Shown here piece by piece: positions 48,240 to 60,861 of a DNA stretch of 64,000 nt (its first letter is position 1; every line of letters starts with the position of its first letter). The notes under the pieces were generated by a model. That model was given only the letters and a program-made list of their open reading frames with translations, did not search any database and had not been told where the DNA came from. This DNA is from Pycnopodia helianthoides (Eukaryota > Echinodermata > Asteroidea > Forcipulatida > Asteriidae): NCBI GenBank assembly GCA_032158295.1, contig CM063244.1, positions 9,886,376 to 9,950,375 of the forward strand, written 5' to 3'. Position numbers and translations under genes: made by a program.

Positions 48240-51200
48240 GTGTACTATCCATTATCCCGTCATGGATTGAACTTCATGGATTGAATGACCAACAACGACA
48301 TTTCACTCATGAACTGCACTCAAACTAGTGGACACCACCACCATGAAACGATTAAGTTTTCATTTATTTTGATACATTCACAAATATTTAAGAAATAAAC
48401 ATTGAAACATTAACAATAAAATTGTATTTACTCATAATTGCCACAATGGTGGGCATTTCAGAGGTAAAAAAAATGAAAAGTTTTAGACTTCTCTCAGTAT
48501 TTCCTCGCTCTATAATGGTTCACATCACTCAGGCAATTCAGATTAATCAATGTTCAAAAAATATACATGTTTTTTCGAAATATTGTGATTGGGTGTGGGT
48601 CAAAGAAATAACTTAAAAATCGAAATTCAGTTTACAATTAAAAAAAATGTAATAGGAAACAAATTATGGTGAAAATTACCCAGCAGCCCCTTTCAGGTTG
48701 TCTGTCATGTCTGTTAAAATGTACATGTTTGTCTGCTCTGGCCATTGTTATTGGTCAACCTTGTTTCGATAGCTGACCTCTGTGCCTGATGGGGAGATTG
48801 CCAAAATATCCTCTTCTGTTTCAACAACAAAGTTGCGTGCTGGAAGCCAGGAAAAGCAATTGAAAAGTCCTGAACTGGGAGAGTTGATCTAAAACTCTTG
48901 TTTTTTCCGTGTATACGGTACATTAAATAGTAAATCAATATTTAAAAATCGAAATTTTGGCTAGGTGGATGGTTCAAAACAATTTCGAAAAAAGATTGAT
49001 ATTTGTAAACATTTATTAATCTGAATGGCCCCTTAAAATGAAGAGACCTTAGCTCTTAAAAAGAACCAGCTACCCGAGTTGCCGAGGAATCTTTTCACCT
49101 CAAGCGCTCATTATTTTACCCCGAACCCCTAAACCTTCCCCCAACAAAAAACAAAACAAAATAAACCCACAACAAACAAACAACTACAACAAAAAGCAAA
49201 AAGGTAATTTTCTCTTTCGATAATGATAATTGTTTTCTTTTCAATGGATCAATGAGCTTCTGATCTGGTGGTTTTTTCACCGTTTGTATTAATTGAAGAT
49301 TTTTTTATTTAATAACAAACGACACAGTAAATATAAATTATTAAATTTATTAATTAACAATAATTAAAATAATATGTTGTTCAGTGTTAAGGAAAGTGAA
49401 GGAATTTAAACGTAAAATTATAATTATGCCCATTGATTCCTTGCCATGACGTCACAAGCGGCGCCAATGGTCAGCCACTGCACGCGTGTCAGCCCTAAGC
49501 CGTGTTCGAATTAGCGGCTGTGACTATGGCTACGACTGTTGCTTAGGCACAAGAAATGAAGTGATATAACATGTACGGGCCCCATCGTATCAGGGTGGGG
49601 CGCCTATCATCCAAAAATTCCACAAAGTGCAAAATATGACGTCTCAAGATATAAAACGTTTCTCATTCGGAATACAGTGTAGCAATGCACAAAACAATAT
49701 CACAGCACAGTCGCAGCAAATTATAAGACAACAACGATGTGAAGGTCAAGGGTCAAAATGTGGCTGGCTACTATTTATACGCTTAGCACCAGTGACAACA
49801 ATTACAAGAAACGATTAATTTATCACTAAAAAATATCTTTATTTCTCTGATGGCATAAATCCAAATGATACCCATTGAGGGCCCTATAAACTTATCCCCC
49901 CGGATAAAAAAACATCAGGAGCATGGCCAGAGCTATGGTCCCTACAAATTAGAGAGAGTTATTATACCCCAAGAAAAAGTGCTCTTTCCCTGCTGAAAAA
50001 GCTAAACGGAAAAAGAGGGAGATTCAAAGGCTGCGGATACAAACTTGATGATGTTACAATAATCATGTGAAATTAAAAGTTACAGCAACACTGAGGGCGC
50101 ACTTGTTCTCCCAACAGCAAGATTTACCTCGTGATGACGTCAGAAGAATTTTGTCAATAGGAGCATCTTTTTAACTCTTAATGAAGGCATGTGCCATTAA
50201 TTATGACACATTTTGTTTATTTCGCCAGTTTCTCAAAATTGCAATGACCTGGGGGAGCCCAAGTCCTTAATATCCAAGACTGGACCATTCCACACGTCTA
50301 GTTATAACGTGGGGGCAGGGGGGGGGGGGTGTCAGGTCCCAGATTTTTGTGGGTTGTTTTTAGGGTAGGAAATTGTTTTGCAGTCATTTGATTTAGTGCA
50401 ATATCCCATGTCAAATTCAGGCCTACCCAAATCAAACCCTCTGATCTGATAAGTGGAGAAATCTGTTCTTTTCACTAGTAATTAAAACGTAATTTATTAA
50501 ACAAAGAAAATAAGGCTCGAATCATCTTAGACAAATCATGGATAAATGCACAGAATAAAAAAAATATATATATTTTGAATGGTGTGCCAGTAACAAATAG
50601 AACCTTCCAGCATTGGGATAATGCCATACTGCATATATAATTAGCGTACCTATTTGTAAATTTGCAGCAACTTTGCGCGGTAAATGAAGGGACAAGAGGA
50701 TTACATTTGCTATGTCACATAATGAGGTTGATGTGGTGACGTCAATACCTGCTAAACCGGGGTTTTAAAATAATGTTTCATGTGAATACAGCCAACAAAA
50801 TATAGATTAACGAAAAAACTAAACTCCACAACAATTTCTTGTGCACACGGATTACAAATTTATACGGAAAACAGGGAACAGGTAGCGTGCTACGGTTCCT
50901 TTCTTGTGCACGTGAGGTGATGAAGATCATAGTTGCTGATTTTGCCGGTGTTGTAAGGTAATTGTTTTTTGTCCCCCGTTGTGTGTGTCCCCATACGGTA
51001 AATAATTGACGTGGGCTGAAGTAAGTTTATTCAAAAGAGGGCGCTATCAGACGAAGTTTCTATAAACAATTTGCAGTATGTGGGGACAGAATCTCCTGTT
51101 ACACCGGATCAACTTCTTAATTAACTTCGATAACATTAAAATGACACGAAATCATACACTAGTTATTGTCAGTAATTTCACGAATTTCTCATCAGTAATA

Positions 51201-51650
51201 GTTATCAAAAAGGTTTGGGTCGGGATGGTCGCAAAATGAGCACCAACGGGTGGCACTGAGTGTAAGGGTAGATCTTCTACAGAAGGCGGCACTCTTTTGG
51301 AAACAGCGACGGATCCTGCGAACGACCCTCGAAATCTTTTCTATGGATATATGGACTGTATAGTCTGACTCAAGGAGTTGAAGGCACAAAAGGAATTTTG
51401 ATTTTTCTTCTACATGCTGTCATATCATGAAATAAAACAATAAATAAATAAACATAAAATGTACAATGATGAGTTTTTCTAGACTGCACATTTTTCATTT
51501 TAGCTACTGAAAGACGCTCTACAATCATAGCAAAATAATGCATATAAGATTCTCCGCTATTATAAAGTTCAACCCAAATTGCAAAACCTTGTCGGGATTC
51601 CTTTTTGTGGCAGCCTGTCCTTCTAGTATTACGCGGGCCCTTTCGAAATC
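48240..51650. other. No gene recognised
   Basis: AT-rich intergenic DNA upstream of tafazzin and beyond the GPCR 3' end, with C/G homopolymers (50,318), CA- and CAA-rich patches (49,140-49,200) and scattered repeat scraps. Short frames here have no recognisable similarity. Confidence 0.6.
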
Positions 51651-51655
51651 ACGGC

Positions 51656-52008
51656 TTAAAGGACCTGTACACTATTGGTAAGATCGAAAAACACAAATTG
51701 TCACAGATTCACACATAACTTACATAACTTAAAGTAAGTAATAGTAGAAAGGGTTCCTAAAAATATTTCTGCCTATTATGCTATCGTTTCTGAGAAATGA
51801 GTAAAACCAATACTTTTTATCACGCGTGATAAAACTCGATGTTTGAAAAAACAGAAGACACATAAGGTTTTTTTGACTATTTTCTTGTGACCTCGATGAC
51901 CAATTGAGCTCAAACTTTCACAGGTTTGTTTGTTCATGCATAATGTTGAATCACACGAAATGTGGACACTGATTTTGAGTTGTTACCAAAAGTGTACAAT
52001 ACCTTTAA
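51656..52008 (+). mobile_element. TTAA MITE, family B, nested in a family C element end
   Basis: TTAAAGGACCTGTACACTAT ... AGTGTACAATACCTTTAA. The sequence just to its left (GGGCCCTTTCGAAATCACGG) is the terminus of the CCCTTTTCGAA family. Confidence 0.8.
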
Positions 52009-52103
52009 GCGTAAATAGGCATGCAGTTTTGGCCCCGCCAACGATTTTGAAATCGTGTGCTTTTGGCACGGGTCTGAAACGGCGGACGGAGCGTTTCGTT
52101 AGC

Positions 52104-52230
52104 CCTTTTCGATTGCTTGAGCTCTGGCTTGGGCTCCCTCTGCCCGATTGAAGCTTTGTAAAGAAAGCGCACGTTTTCTACATTATGATGATGACGGAGC
52201 CCAAGCCCAAACCGTAGTTTCGAAAAGGGC
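52104..52230. mobile_element. Short MITE, CCCTTTTCGAA family
   Basis: GCCCTTTTCGATTGCTTGAG ... CCGTAGTTTCGAAAAGGGC, 127 bp. Confidence 0.75.
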
Positions 52231-52703
52231 ATATGCCGAAGCCGTGGCTTTCAAAACAAAATGGCTTCCTACCAAAAAGAAAACAAACACAATCAAGAAA
52301 ACAAAAGGACCAAACAATGCATGTTTGTATCATCAGAAATAGTGTGAGTTGTTACTCAAAATAATGATATCATAATAATAATAATGAGATTCGACTTTAT
52401 ATAGGCAGGCAAAGCTATCTGTCCATAATGACCTACAGCCTGAGTTTGACACAATATTTAAGGATAGATTTTTCGCCTCGTGAAATGGAGCAGTCCAGAT
52501 TTTACCTCATGGTTATATTCTGCTATACTCATGCATCCAATATTTGCATATTTTAATAGATAACATGGTTTTAAAAAATATACTCTCAGTTTTAGATTGA
52601 AATTCACTCTAATCGATCTAATGACAACCTGAAGATGACTTAGTCCTTAGTTTCAATTGATTAGAGCGGAATTCAATCGAAATACTTGAAGAGAAAGAGA
52701 GGA

Positions 52704-52843
52704 GGCCCTTTTCGAAACCTTGGCTTGGACTTGGGCTTTGGGCTTATGGGCTCCGTCCACCTAATTGAAGCCTCATAAGGAAAGTGCACATTTTCCAAAT
52801 AACTGACGAAGCCCAAGCTCAAGCCGTGGTTTCGAAAAAGGCC
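52704..52843. mobile_element. Short MITE, CCCTTTTCGAA family
   Basis: GGCCCTTTTCGAAACCTTGG ... CGTGGTTTCGAAAAAGGCC, 140 bp, nearly all terminal inverted repeat (CTTGGGCT / AGCCCAAG). A sister copy is at 52,104-52,230. Confidence 0.8.
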
Positions 52844-52848
52844 TTTGT

Positions 52849-53249
52849 TTAAAGGCACAGTACACGTTTGGTAATGACTCTGAAAATTAATGGCAATAAA
52901 AACTTACTTGGTAAGAAGTACGGCAGCTTTGGGTAGTATAATGAGTTTTGAGAAACTATAAACTTCGAAGTACTACGGTTATGAAAAATATATCACTTTT
53001 TATTTCCCAAAATTTGAATCTGAGAAGCGTTTCTGTCTGAACCGCTTCTCAGACTGTGTATTCCTATGGGGAATATTCTTCCTGCGTTGAAATATTCGCT
53101 CCGGTTTTTCGGTGGTATCTCAAAAACGCGACCACCTTTTGAAGTGAAATTTTCACAGTTTTTTTTTACTGTATGTACATGTACCTACATTTATATAGGA
53201 TTAACACAATCAGTAGGCTCCAATTACCAAACGTGCACTGTACCTTTAA
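52849..53249 (+). mobile_element. TTAA MITE, family A, at the 3' end of the GPCR gene
   Basis: Third copy. It ends 45 bp from the GPCR stop codon, so it probably lies in the 3' UTR, antisense to the receptor. Confidence 0.85.
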
Positions 53250-53293
53250 ACCAGTCAACCAAGAAGGACTTGGAAAGAATAACTTTGTGATGT

Positions 53294-54397
53294 CTAAATG
53301 CTGAAGACAGGCGATTTCTTCCCAGTGTCCTTCGCTGCCGATTGACACGCACAGGAACAGAACACCTCGCGAAATGCCCGCCTGTACGTTTTATTGGTCA
53401 GATTGTAGATCAACGGATTGACGCACGAGTTGACGAAAAGGAGCGTGGTTGAGACCACTGTCAATACCGGGTGCTCGAAGAGTTTCAACCCCATGGCGGC
53501 TTGGATGTAGTTGGCAATCAGAAGTGACGTTCTCGGTGTGAGGCAGAAGAAGAAAACGAAGGTGTTCGTTGCAACCATTCTGTTCATCCTGACCCGAGTC
53601 TGATGCAGAGTATCAGATTGAGTAACAACAGGAGATTTAACTTGGTTTCGAAATTTGAGTTGCTTTCGGATTGACTTGATCATCCGAGTGTACATGAAGA
53701 CGCTGCAGACCAACAGGAGAACCACCGGCAGGGGTTTGAAGATCTCACTGAAGAGGAAGGCTTGGGTTTTGTCCTGCGTGTTTGTGGTGTAGCTCTTTTT
53801 AGATCCCTGCAGCAGCTGACAGCCTTGTGTTTCTATGGTGCTCTCCAGATAAAGGATGCAAGTGTAGATGAGGCTGAGGCACCACGCCACCGTGACTAGC
53901 TTTGCGCTCCGTGTCTTGCAGGCCACGGCTCGGTGCCGCAACGGATGACAGACGGCCGAGTACCGGTCGGCGACCACCAACGACACGATGGCGATGCTCG
54001 CATAGTAGGGCATCGTCAGCAACACGATGAAGAAGCACCCGATGTAGTTGGAGGGCAGGTACGACAGGATGTTCGTGTACATCCCAAAGCAGCCCATGAT
54101 CAGGACCATGGTGTCGGCCACTGCTAGGTTGACCAAATAGACATTCATGATGTTGTTCATGGACTTGTGGCGGGCAACGACGATGACGAACGCCAGATTT
54201 AAAACGATGCCGGCCGCCGTGATGACCGAAGCGATCTTCCTCAAAAATTCACCCCCGTCCATGCCCAGTTGATCACCAGGAGAAGTCGTATTGGTTATTG
54301 AAATGCTGTACTCATCCATATCACTAGGATATGCTGTTGAAATGATGTCTGCCATCTCGCACTGGAAAGAAATCTCAGCACGGCTGGTATGAGACAA
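53294..54397 (-). CDS. Rhodopsin-type (class A) G protein-coupled receptor, likely peptide receptor
   Basis: Single uninterrupted exon, 367 residues, with seven hydrophobic segments. The N-terminus has an N-glycosylation site (NTTS). TM2 holds the NLAVADT motif, ECL1/TM3 the NYIGC cysteine, TM3 ends in VADRYSAVCHPLRHR (DRY box), ECL2 has ETQGC for the conserved disulfide, and TM7 reads NSCVNPLIYNLTNKTYRRAF (NPxxY plus helix 8), followed by a Cys-rich tail (CSCACQ) suitable for palmitoylation. TM6 has FFFCLTPR in place of the usual CWxP. These are the hallmarks of neuropeptide-type class A receptors; the ligand cannot be named. An alternative start is the second Met (MADIIST). The coding DNA is visibly more GC-rich than its surroundings. 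A TTAA MITE begins 45 bp downstream of the stop. Confidence 0.9.
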   Translation of the reverse strand: MSHTSRAEISFQCEMADIISTAYPSDMDEYSISITNTTSPGDQLGMDGGEFLRKIASVITAAGIVLNLAFVIVVARHKSMNNIMNVYLVNLAVADTMVLIMGCFGMYTNILSYLPSNYIGCFFIVLLTMPYYASIAIVSLVVADRYSAVCHPLRHRAVACKTRSAKLVTVAWCLSLIYTCILYLESTIETQGCQLLQGSKKSYTTNTQDKTQAFLFSEIFKPLPVVLLLVCSVFMYTRMIKSIRKQLKFRNQVKSPVVTQSDTLHQTRVRMNRMVATNTFVFFFCLTPRTSLLIANYIQAAMGLKLFEHPVLTVVSTTLLFVNSCVNPLIYNLTNKTYRRAFREVFCSCACQSAAKDTGKKSPVFSI

Positions 54398-54619
54398 ACA
54401 AAGGGCCGAGTACAGATTGAAGTATTAAGTGAGATACCACTTCTGCCCCACTTCTTGCCGATCTGGCATACCCGTCTAATCACGGGTCATTATAACGTGT
54501 TCCTGACTGTCTTGGAGCCAATCAGAGTTCGTTGCGTCACAACGAACAGGTACCAACACTTCGTTATACGTCCATCAATCACACCTTCTGTGGTACATAA
54601 ATCGGTAATGAGATGACAT

Positions 54620-55937
54620 TATGGTCACCTTATGTGCTGGATGCCTCTTCTTCCTCAATCACCTTGAGACAAGACACGTCACTTGTAATGAGAAATAGTT
54701 ATTAATGACTAACCCCAAACGTTATGCCTGATTTTTAAGGGTCCTCATTGTTGCACAGACGCGCTTATCAAGACAACGGCATTTCTTGTAAGTATAACTC
54801 GCCTCCAAAAAGATGGACAGTATTTATGCTTAGGGATTTCCCGGTTATGTGTCTTAAAGCACATGTTTAACATTGGTAATTTTCAAAGACTATTATCCGC
54901 ACTTTGTGACCCAATGAACATATACATGAAACAACAAACCTGTGAAATGTTAAGCTCAATCGGTCTTCGGAGTCATGAGAAAACAGTGAAAAAACCCATT
55001 ATATGTTTTCACTGTTTTCAAACATCAGGTTTTGGACACGCGCGATAAAGACTAATTGTTTTGCTCATTTCCTAAAAACTTTAGCATTTCAGACATCAAT
55101 GCAAAGAAACTTTTACAAAAATGCATGCACTAATTATACCGTTTGCAAAATTCTGGTGACTCTTGACACTGCAATAATCTTCCCATCACGGTTAATTGAC
55201 GCAGCAGGAAGTAAATGAGCCTTGACAATTAACAAGCGCTTAACAGTCTCTGACGTAAGCTCCTTAATTGGACAGTGTTCGAACAAAGCAAATTCAGCCT
55301 TAACCTTTTGCGGCTTATACGGCTATGGCTGTTGACTGCGGCGAAAACAGCCGACGATGTAGCCACGCGTCATGATTGTTGACCTCGTAAATCGAGGACT
55401 TCTCTTTGTTCTCCCATTGTTTGGACTTGTTTTTATTTAAAGCCCTGCGTGATGCCATCGTACTTTGATCAACTGTCCGTTTTTAAATAAATAATCAGTA
55501 CTAAATTCAGTGTTATCTACAACAACAACAAAATCAAAATTCTCCAACCACACCTAGCCAAATAGCATGGTAAATGTCTTGTTACTATCCTGGGTCATTT
55601 TCCGGGGTCTTTTTCACCAAAAATAAATCCATCAATGACCAGCTCTCCCGGAATTCCCATAGGAGTTGTACATGAGTTAATTCCATGAGTTGCAGAGGCA
55701 GGTGGAAGTAAAGTGGTTTAAAATCTACACAGAGACAAATGTGGGCTCATCTGAAAAATAATTCTTGCTTTAACTTGCTTTATTTAGTCAAAAGGGTATA
55801 TATCTAAAGGTTTTGGGCCATTTTAAAGTGATTGGTTCTCCACAAAAATGAATTACACGCCAATACGAACGGACAGTAGCCTACTGTCCGATGGCGTAAG
55901 CGTGTTGATATTTTTTGTGATGGTGTCATGCACGGTT
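54620..55937. other. No gene recognised; GPCR upstream region
   Basis: Contains the truncated family D MITE (54,854-55,110) and otherwise unassigned AT-rich sequence. Confidence 0.6.
54854..55110 (-). mobile_element. TTAA MITE, family D, truncated
   Basis: TTAAAGCACATGTTTAACAT at 54,854, homologous to the other family D copies until about 55,110, with no right end. Confidence 0.65.
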
Positions 55938-56332
55938 TTAAAGGCACAGTACACGTTTGGTTATTGGAGCCTACTGATTGTGTTAATCCTATATAAATGT
56001 AGGTACATACAATAAAACTAACCTGTGCAAATTTCACTTCAAAAGGTGTTCGCGTTTTTGAGATATCACCGAAAAACCGGAGCGAATATTTCCACGCAGG
56101 AAGAATATTCCCCATAGGAATACACAGTCTGAGAAGCGTTTTGACAGAAACGCTTCTCAGATTCAAATTTTGGGGAATAAAAAGTGATATATTTTCCATA
56201 ACCGATAGTACTTACTTCGAAGTTAAAAGTTTCTCAAAATTCATTATACTACCCAAAGCTGCTGTCCTTCTTACCAAGTTTGTATTGCCATTAATTTTCA
56301 GAGTCATTACCAAACGTGTACTGTGCCTTTAA
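55938..56332 (-). mobile_element. TTAA MITE, family A
   Basis: Fourth copy, opposite orientation, with TTAA at 55,938-55,941 and 56,329-56,332. Confidence 0.85.
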
Positions 56333-56458
56333 GCAACGTTCCCGTTGGTTTGGCACTCCGATAAACCGAATCGAGGACCTCGCTCTCTTTAAAAAAAAAA
56401 AAATCCGGGACCCCTTTTGTTGAAAGTCAACCCGTTCTGAACGAATAGCCACCCCCAG

Positions 56459-56650
56459 CAATTCGGACCCAGTCACACCCTTGCAGTTCACATCTGAAAT
56501 CCCCCCTCGAGCTTTTTCAAAAAAAAAACTAATGATGTCATTACGGTACACGCGATCGGACCCAGTCACACCCTTGCAATTCACATCTGAAATCTCCCTC
56601 GAGCTTTTTCAAAAAAACTAATGGTGTCATTACGGTACACGCGACACACC
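56459..56650. repeat. Two-copy tandem duplication of about 95 bp
   Basis: CGGACCCAGTCACACCCTTG ... GTCATTACGGTACACGCGA, twice in succession, differing mainly in the length of an A run. Confidence 0.85.
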
Positions 56651-56857
56651 CACGGCTTGCACTGATTGCACCTCCGGGGGAAAATGTAGTCTTCACCCCC
56701 TTCCTTTTAAACAGCGGGCCTACGTAATTGCCTCTCTCTCGAGAACTGAGGCGAAGGCCCCCCAATCGTGATTATCATTGAGATCTGCATTCAAGAACAG
56801 TTGACAGCTAATCAAGGGGGTGGCTCATTAATTAAAACATCAACAGTAAACCGTTCG

Positions 56858-57202
56858 TTAAAGGTAGTGTACACTCTTGGTAACAGCTCAAAATCAGTGT
56901 CCACATTTTGTGTGATTCAACATTAAGCATAAACAAACATACTTGTGAAAATTTCAGCTCAATTGGTCATCGAGGTCACGAGAAAATAGTGAAAAGAGAC
57001 CTTATGTGTTTTCTGTTTTTTCAAATATCGAGTTTTTATCACTCGCGCGTGATAAAAACTATTGTTTTACTCATTTCTCAGAAACGATAGCATTTTAGGC
57101 AGAAATATTTTAAGGAACCCTTTCTACCATTACTTACTTCTGTAATCGATCTTACCATAGGATAATACATAGGATAATACCAATAGTGTACAGGGCCTTT
57201 AA
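56858..57202 (-). mobile_element. TTAA MITE, family B
   Basis: TTAAAGGTAGTGTACACTCT ... AATAGTGTACAGGGCCTTTAA. A short duplication (CATAGGATAATAC) is present near the right end. Confidence 0.8.
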
Positions 57203-57429
57203 TACATTATTTTTTTTCGTACTGGCGTCAAAAGAAAAAATACAATGCCACGGCAGACTGTTTTGTAGGGCAATGAGTTTTGATTTATAGGCGGTGTAAA
57301 GATAACAAACAATGATATCATACCGGCCGAGTCACTACTTTCTACAAAGCGTGCGGGTCAGAATTGACCCGGCGTCCTAGGGAAATCTGTCCCCATAGAT
57401 TCTGTTCCCCCATGGGAAATTAACACAGT

Positions 57430-57515
57430 TCGCCGTATGGTAGGGGTGGGGTGGGGTGGGAGTGGGGTGGGGTCGGGGATGGGGGAGGGGGCAGAATCTC
57501 CGGGGGGTAACGGAA
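57430..57515 (+). other. G-rich tract
   Basis: GGGGTGGGGTGGGGTGGG-like sequence continuing for about 75 bp with more than eight runs of four or more G, which could fold as G-quadruplexes. The surrounding 57,350-57,720 repeats GACCCGG / CCGGGTC motifs and may be a decayed repeat. Confidence 0.7.
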
Positions 57516-57719
57516 TCCCCAGCCACGCCGGATCTGGGTCCCATGGCTGGGTCGGTATACGACCTGAAATCTGTGTCAAAATTGACCCAGAAATGGGTCA
57601 AACTGACACTGAATCCGATTTAAAATCCCATTTTAAGGTCAACCCGACCCGGAAGTAGATCAGGCCAACCGGAACCCGGAATCCGGGTCAACGCTGACCC
57701 GGAAGTGTTTAGTGTGCAC

Positions 57720-58770
57720 GCTGAGAAACTCTTTGTCCAACTGTCCTCTAAAACAATCATTGTTTAAACCAGCCGAGGACACCTGTGTCAAAGTCCTTAA
57801 AAATTCAAGCGATTAAACATAAAAGAGGCAAAAAGGGTCAAGCAACATAATGTGGCTACAAACGGAGGACGACATTATTGCAGTGCTACTTTGCTTTTTT
57901 TTTTTTTAATACCAAAACATATTAATAATTTAATAAAATAGTTAGGATTATGCATGCGTTTCGTAAATCATCTACACCATGCCTTGTTCGATATGTGGCC
58001 GAGGGTGTTCCATCAATATTCCTGGACTTTCTCTCTTCCCCTCTGGTATTAAACTACCCCCAAACACCTCTAAAGAACTACCTGAAATGTCCATAACAAA
58101 TTGAAGGTACGGCCTCAAGCCTCATATCGAGCACCAAAATGAATCAGCCCAAATATCAGTCAATTTAAAACACCACACAGAGACGGACCCAAACATGCAT
58201 GAAATTTACATATTATTTTCGACCCTATTTCGATGAGCTGAAAGATGATTAAACCAAATCTAAAATAAACACAAGTAAATCTAACGAAAACAAGCACGTA
58301 ATGCTCAGACAAACCTTCGGACTCGAAAAACAATACACAAATTCAAAAAAATCTGGCCGACATTAAGTACTTGCAAAAATGTTTAAATAGATAATGTTTG
58401 TGTATATAGTATTCTTTTTAGTCTTCAAACTTTAAGGGCACTTTCAGGAAATCCCGATGTTTTGTAAAAAATCTGTTTAATTACGAAGTACTTGATTTTC
58501 AATTACTTTCAAGTCTGAAAGCTCACTGATTATACAATTTACTCGAGGAAATAGCATTTGGAGATCTCACAAATCACCGCTCTCATTTCGATTTCCGAAA
58601 ATGTGCTTATATGTATGTGCTTATTGGAAACATAGTAGACGATGGAAGTTCACTCTCCTTCAAAAATATAGATTTGTACCTTTTCCGTAACCCCCAACCC
58701 CCAAGAAATAAATAAACATTTTATCAGGAAGATTGACACGTGACCCAAACTGAAGTAACCATCATTTTGA
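57720..58770. other. No gene recognised
   Basis: AT-rich intergenic sequence; nothing beyond short homopolymer runs was seen. Confidence 0.6.
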
Positions 58771-58774
58771 TAAC

Positions 58775-58948
58775 CAAACCTCGGCTTGGGCTCCGGCTTC
58801 GTGCCCGGTCTCTGTTTGACGTTGAAGCATGCACTCGTACAACTTCTTCAAAATCAATGACGGAGCCCAACCCAAACCGCAGCCCAACCTAAGCCAAAGC
58901 CCAACCCAAGCCGGAGCCCGAATTCAAGCCCAGGTTTGGAAAAGGCCC
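58775..58948. mobile_element. Short MITE, CCCTTTTCGAA family, with AGCCCAA repeats
   Basis: ACCTCGGCTTGGGCTCCGGC ... CCAGGTTTGGAAAAGGCCC. The right arm repeats AGCCCAACCCAAGCC-like blocks five times. Confidence 0.65.
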
Positions 58949-59138
58949 TCTACATCCAACAGCACAAGCACCATTCACAGGATTGATACACTGTTGATTA
59001 TAAAATATCAAAAACCAAGTAGAAAATATATGTAATCATAAAGTATAATATACAATGTTATTGATTAATAATACAAACTGTACCATGTAATTTTGTGTCA
59101 GTTGAAACGAAGCAAAATTAATAATTGTTTATGGTTTG

Positions 59139-59833
59139 CTATTTTCCTCCGTAAATGGGACAACCACTGCCAAGAATTTCTTTTCCTCTTGCGAGATCAG
59201 ACGCTGGTATTTGTCCCTCCAGTGCTTTGATGAAGTCGTCGGGCTTGTAAAATACCTCCAGCTTGCAGATTTTTAGGTTGTCGTTTACGGTTGCCACGAG
59301 AAAGCCATGCATCTCCACGACTTGCCCCTCGCCGACGTTTTCCTTGTAGGACCCGTCGAACGTTCCCCAGTGGCGCCATGAAAAACCAACTCTCGGAGGT
59401 CCCGAAAAAAACGTGTAGCACCTCCCACGGAAAGCCGTCTGGAAAAGCTCCACGGAAAACGTCATGGGAACTTTCAAAGTGTGTTGGTCCGAGTCGTAGA
59501 GCTCTTTGGAAGCCACAGATAGAAGAGTGTTGTAGTTGCCGATCGTGGACGCTCTCTTCCCCTCGAAGTTTTTACCGTTGACTTCGAATTGGTAGCGATC
59601 TGCATCGATGGAGGACCAAGTCTTGTAGTCAGGTAGATGAGATGCTTCCTCTCCCAAGTTTTCACGAGATTCTCGACGATCATTTCGAGTGAGCCGGGTT
59701 TGTGGTTCATAGTCTTGCCTTTGAAGTAGGCAAGATCGGCTCTACGGTAGTCAGGCTTGCCGTGTCTCCATGTAGCGGGCGGGGCGTCTAAGTTGCCCCT
59801 GTCTGGTCGCACGAACTTGTAGGTGTCTATCAT
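59139..59833 (-). pseudogene. Pathogen-related protein-like (NTF2/SnoaL-like fold) with one-base frameshift
   Basis: Two overlapping frames encode one protein of about 231 residues: MIDTYKFVRPDRGNLDAPP through GSLEMIVENLVKTWE in one frame, then EASHLPDYKTWSSIDADRYQ to the stop in the next. The break is near 59,651, where one base is missing relative to the pattern TWEMEASH. FFSGPPRVGFSWRHWGTFDG and the length match the plant 'pathogen-related protein' family (about 235 residues), assigned to the SnoaL/NTF2-like superfamily; the biochemical activity is not known. No intron is needed after the chosen ATG, which follows an in-frame stop. Called pseudogene only because the frame is broken; the sequence on both sides is well conserved, so an assembly error in an intact gene is at least as likely. 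Confidence 0.72.
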
Positions 59834-59839
59834 TTCCGT

Positions 59840-60861
59840 TAACTGCGATCAAGTTCTTGTCAGAGCTCATAGTTGGTGTTGTTGGTGAGATCTGGGATCT
59901 TTTCCACACTGAAAACAAGGATAGTTGCGAAGGGACAAATTGTGAAATGGCCCAGTTGCTTTTAAAGGACACTGGCAAAATAGTCCACGGGTCAAATGTA
60001 TAAACTTCTTTGTACTTATGCATGCACCGTACCTTCCAAGGTTGTCAATACACCCACTCCTAGTATAAGAATAAACGAGGTTCTGCTTATGTAAAGAGCA
60101 AATACCAAAGTCCCGAATCTCATTGTCCTCCTAGTCCAAGTGACCTTGTAAAACGATAGCCGACTGTTAGTATGGCCTGCCTGATATGGGGCACAGGGTT
60201 CCCCAATGTTCCCATACTATTTTCCTCTTGTATAAAACTCCCCCCCCCCAAAAAAAAAAAAAAAAAAAAAAAAAATCCTCAAAAGAATTCCTGAGATTCA
60301 AAGCACACAATACGAGCACCAATATCGATCACCAATTGTCTGTTAGAGCATAGAGCAAGGAACACTCTATGGTTAAAGTAGAATGATCAGGCAAATACGG
60401 GTGATTAACCATGCACGAATTAACTAACCTGTACAAATTTGGGCTTAATCCTTTGTGTGAGTCAGGAGAAAACAGTGATACTAGCATACTTATTTATTGT
60501 ACAGAAAATGATCAAGTGGATTCTAATGAAAGAGAGAGTCACAAAGAATGAATATGTGTTCAGTATAATACGTATGAAATGTCCAGGGAGGCCACTAGGC
60601 AACACTGGTTATAGTCTGGGTCAGAGTTCAGTTGTCTGTGTCACTATATCTAGGGTAACATATCATATTTACATCTCCCTTTCAAGGGACCAGCTTGGAA
60701 TTTGAGCAACGTGCCAAAACATAACAGATATGGTAATTTCAAACAAACTAATACAGTCCATACTAAATTGATTACAGTTTTGGACTTACAAAAAAGAAGA
60801 AGGTCGTCATTAGGTAGTGAACTGGCAACAGGGGGTCGCTTGCCAATTCCGATTACGGCGG
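59840..60861. other. No gene recognised
   Basis: Upstream of the pathogen-related-like gene. Holds a C8-A25 homopolymer at 60,240-60,275 and a degenerate stretch at about 60,420-60,480 like TTAA MITE interiors. Confidence 0.6.

Noticed and set aside
51192..51389. 65-residue minus-strand frame
   Set aside because: No recognisable motif, start context or splice partner; chance frame.
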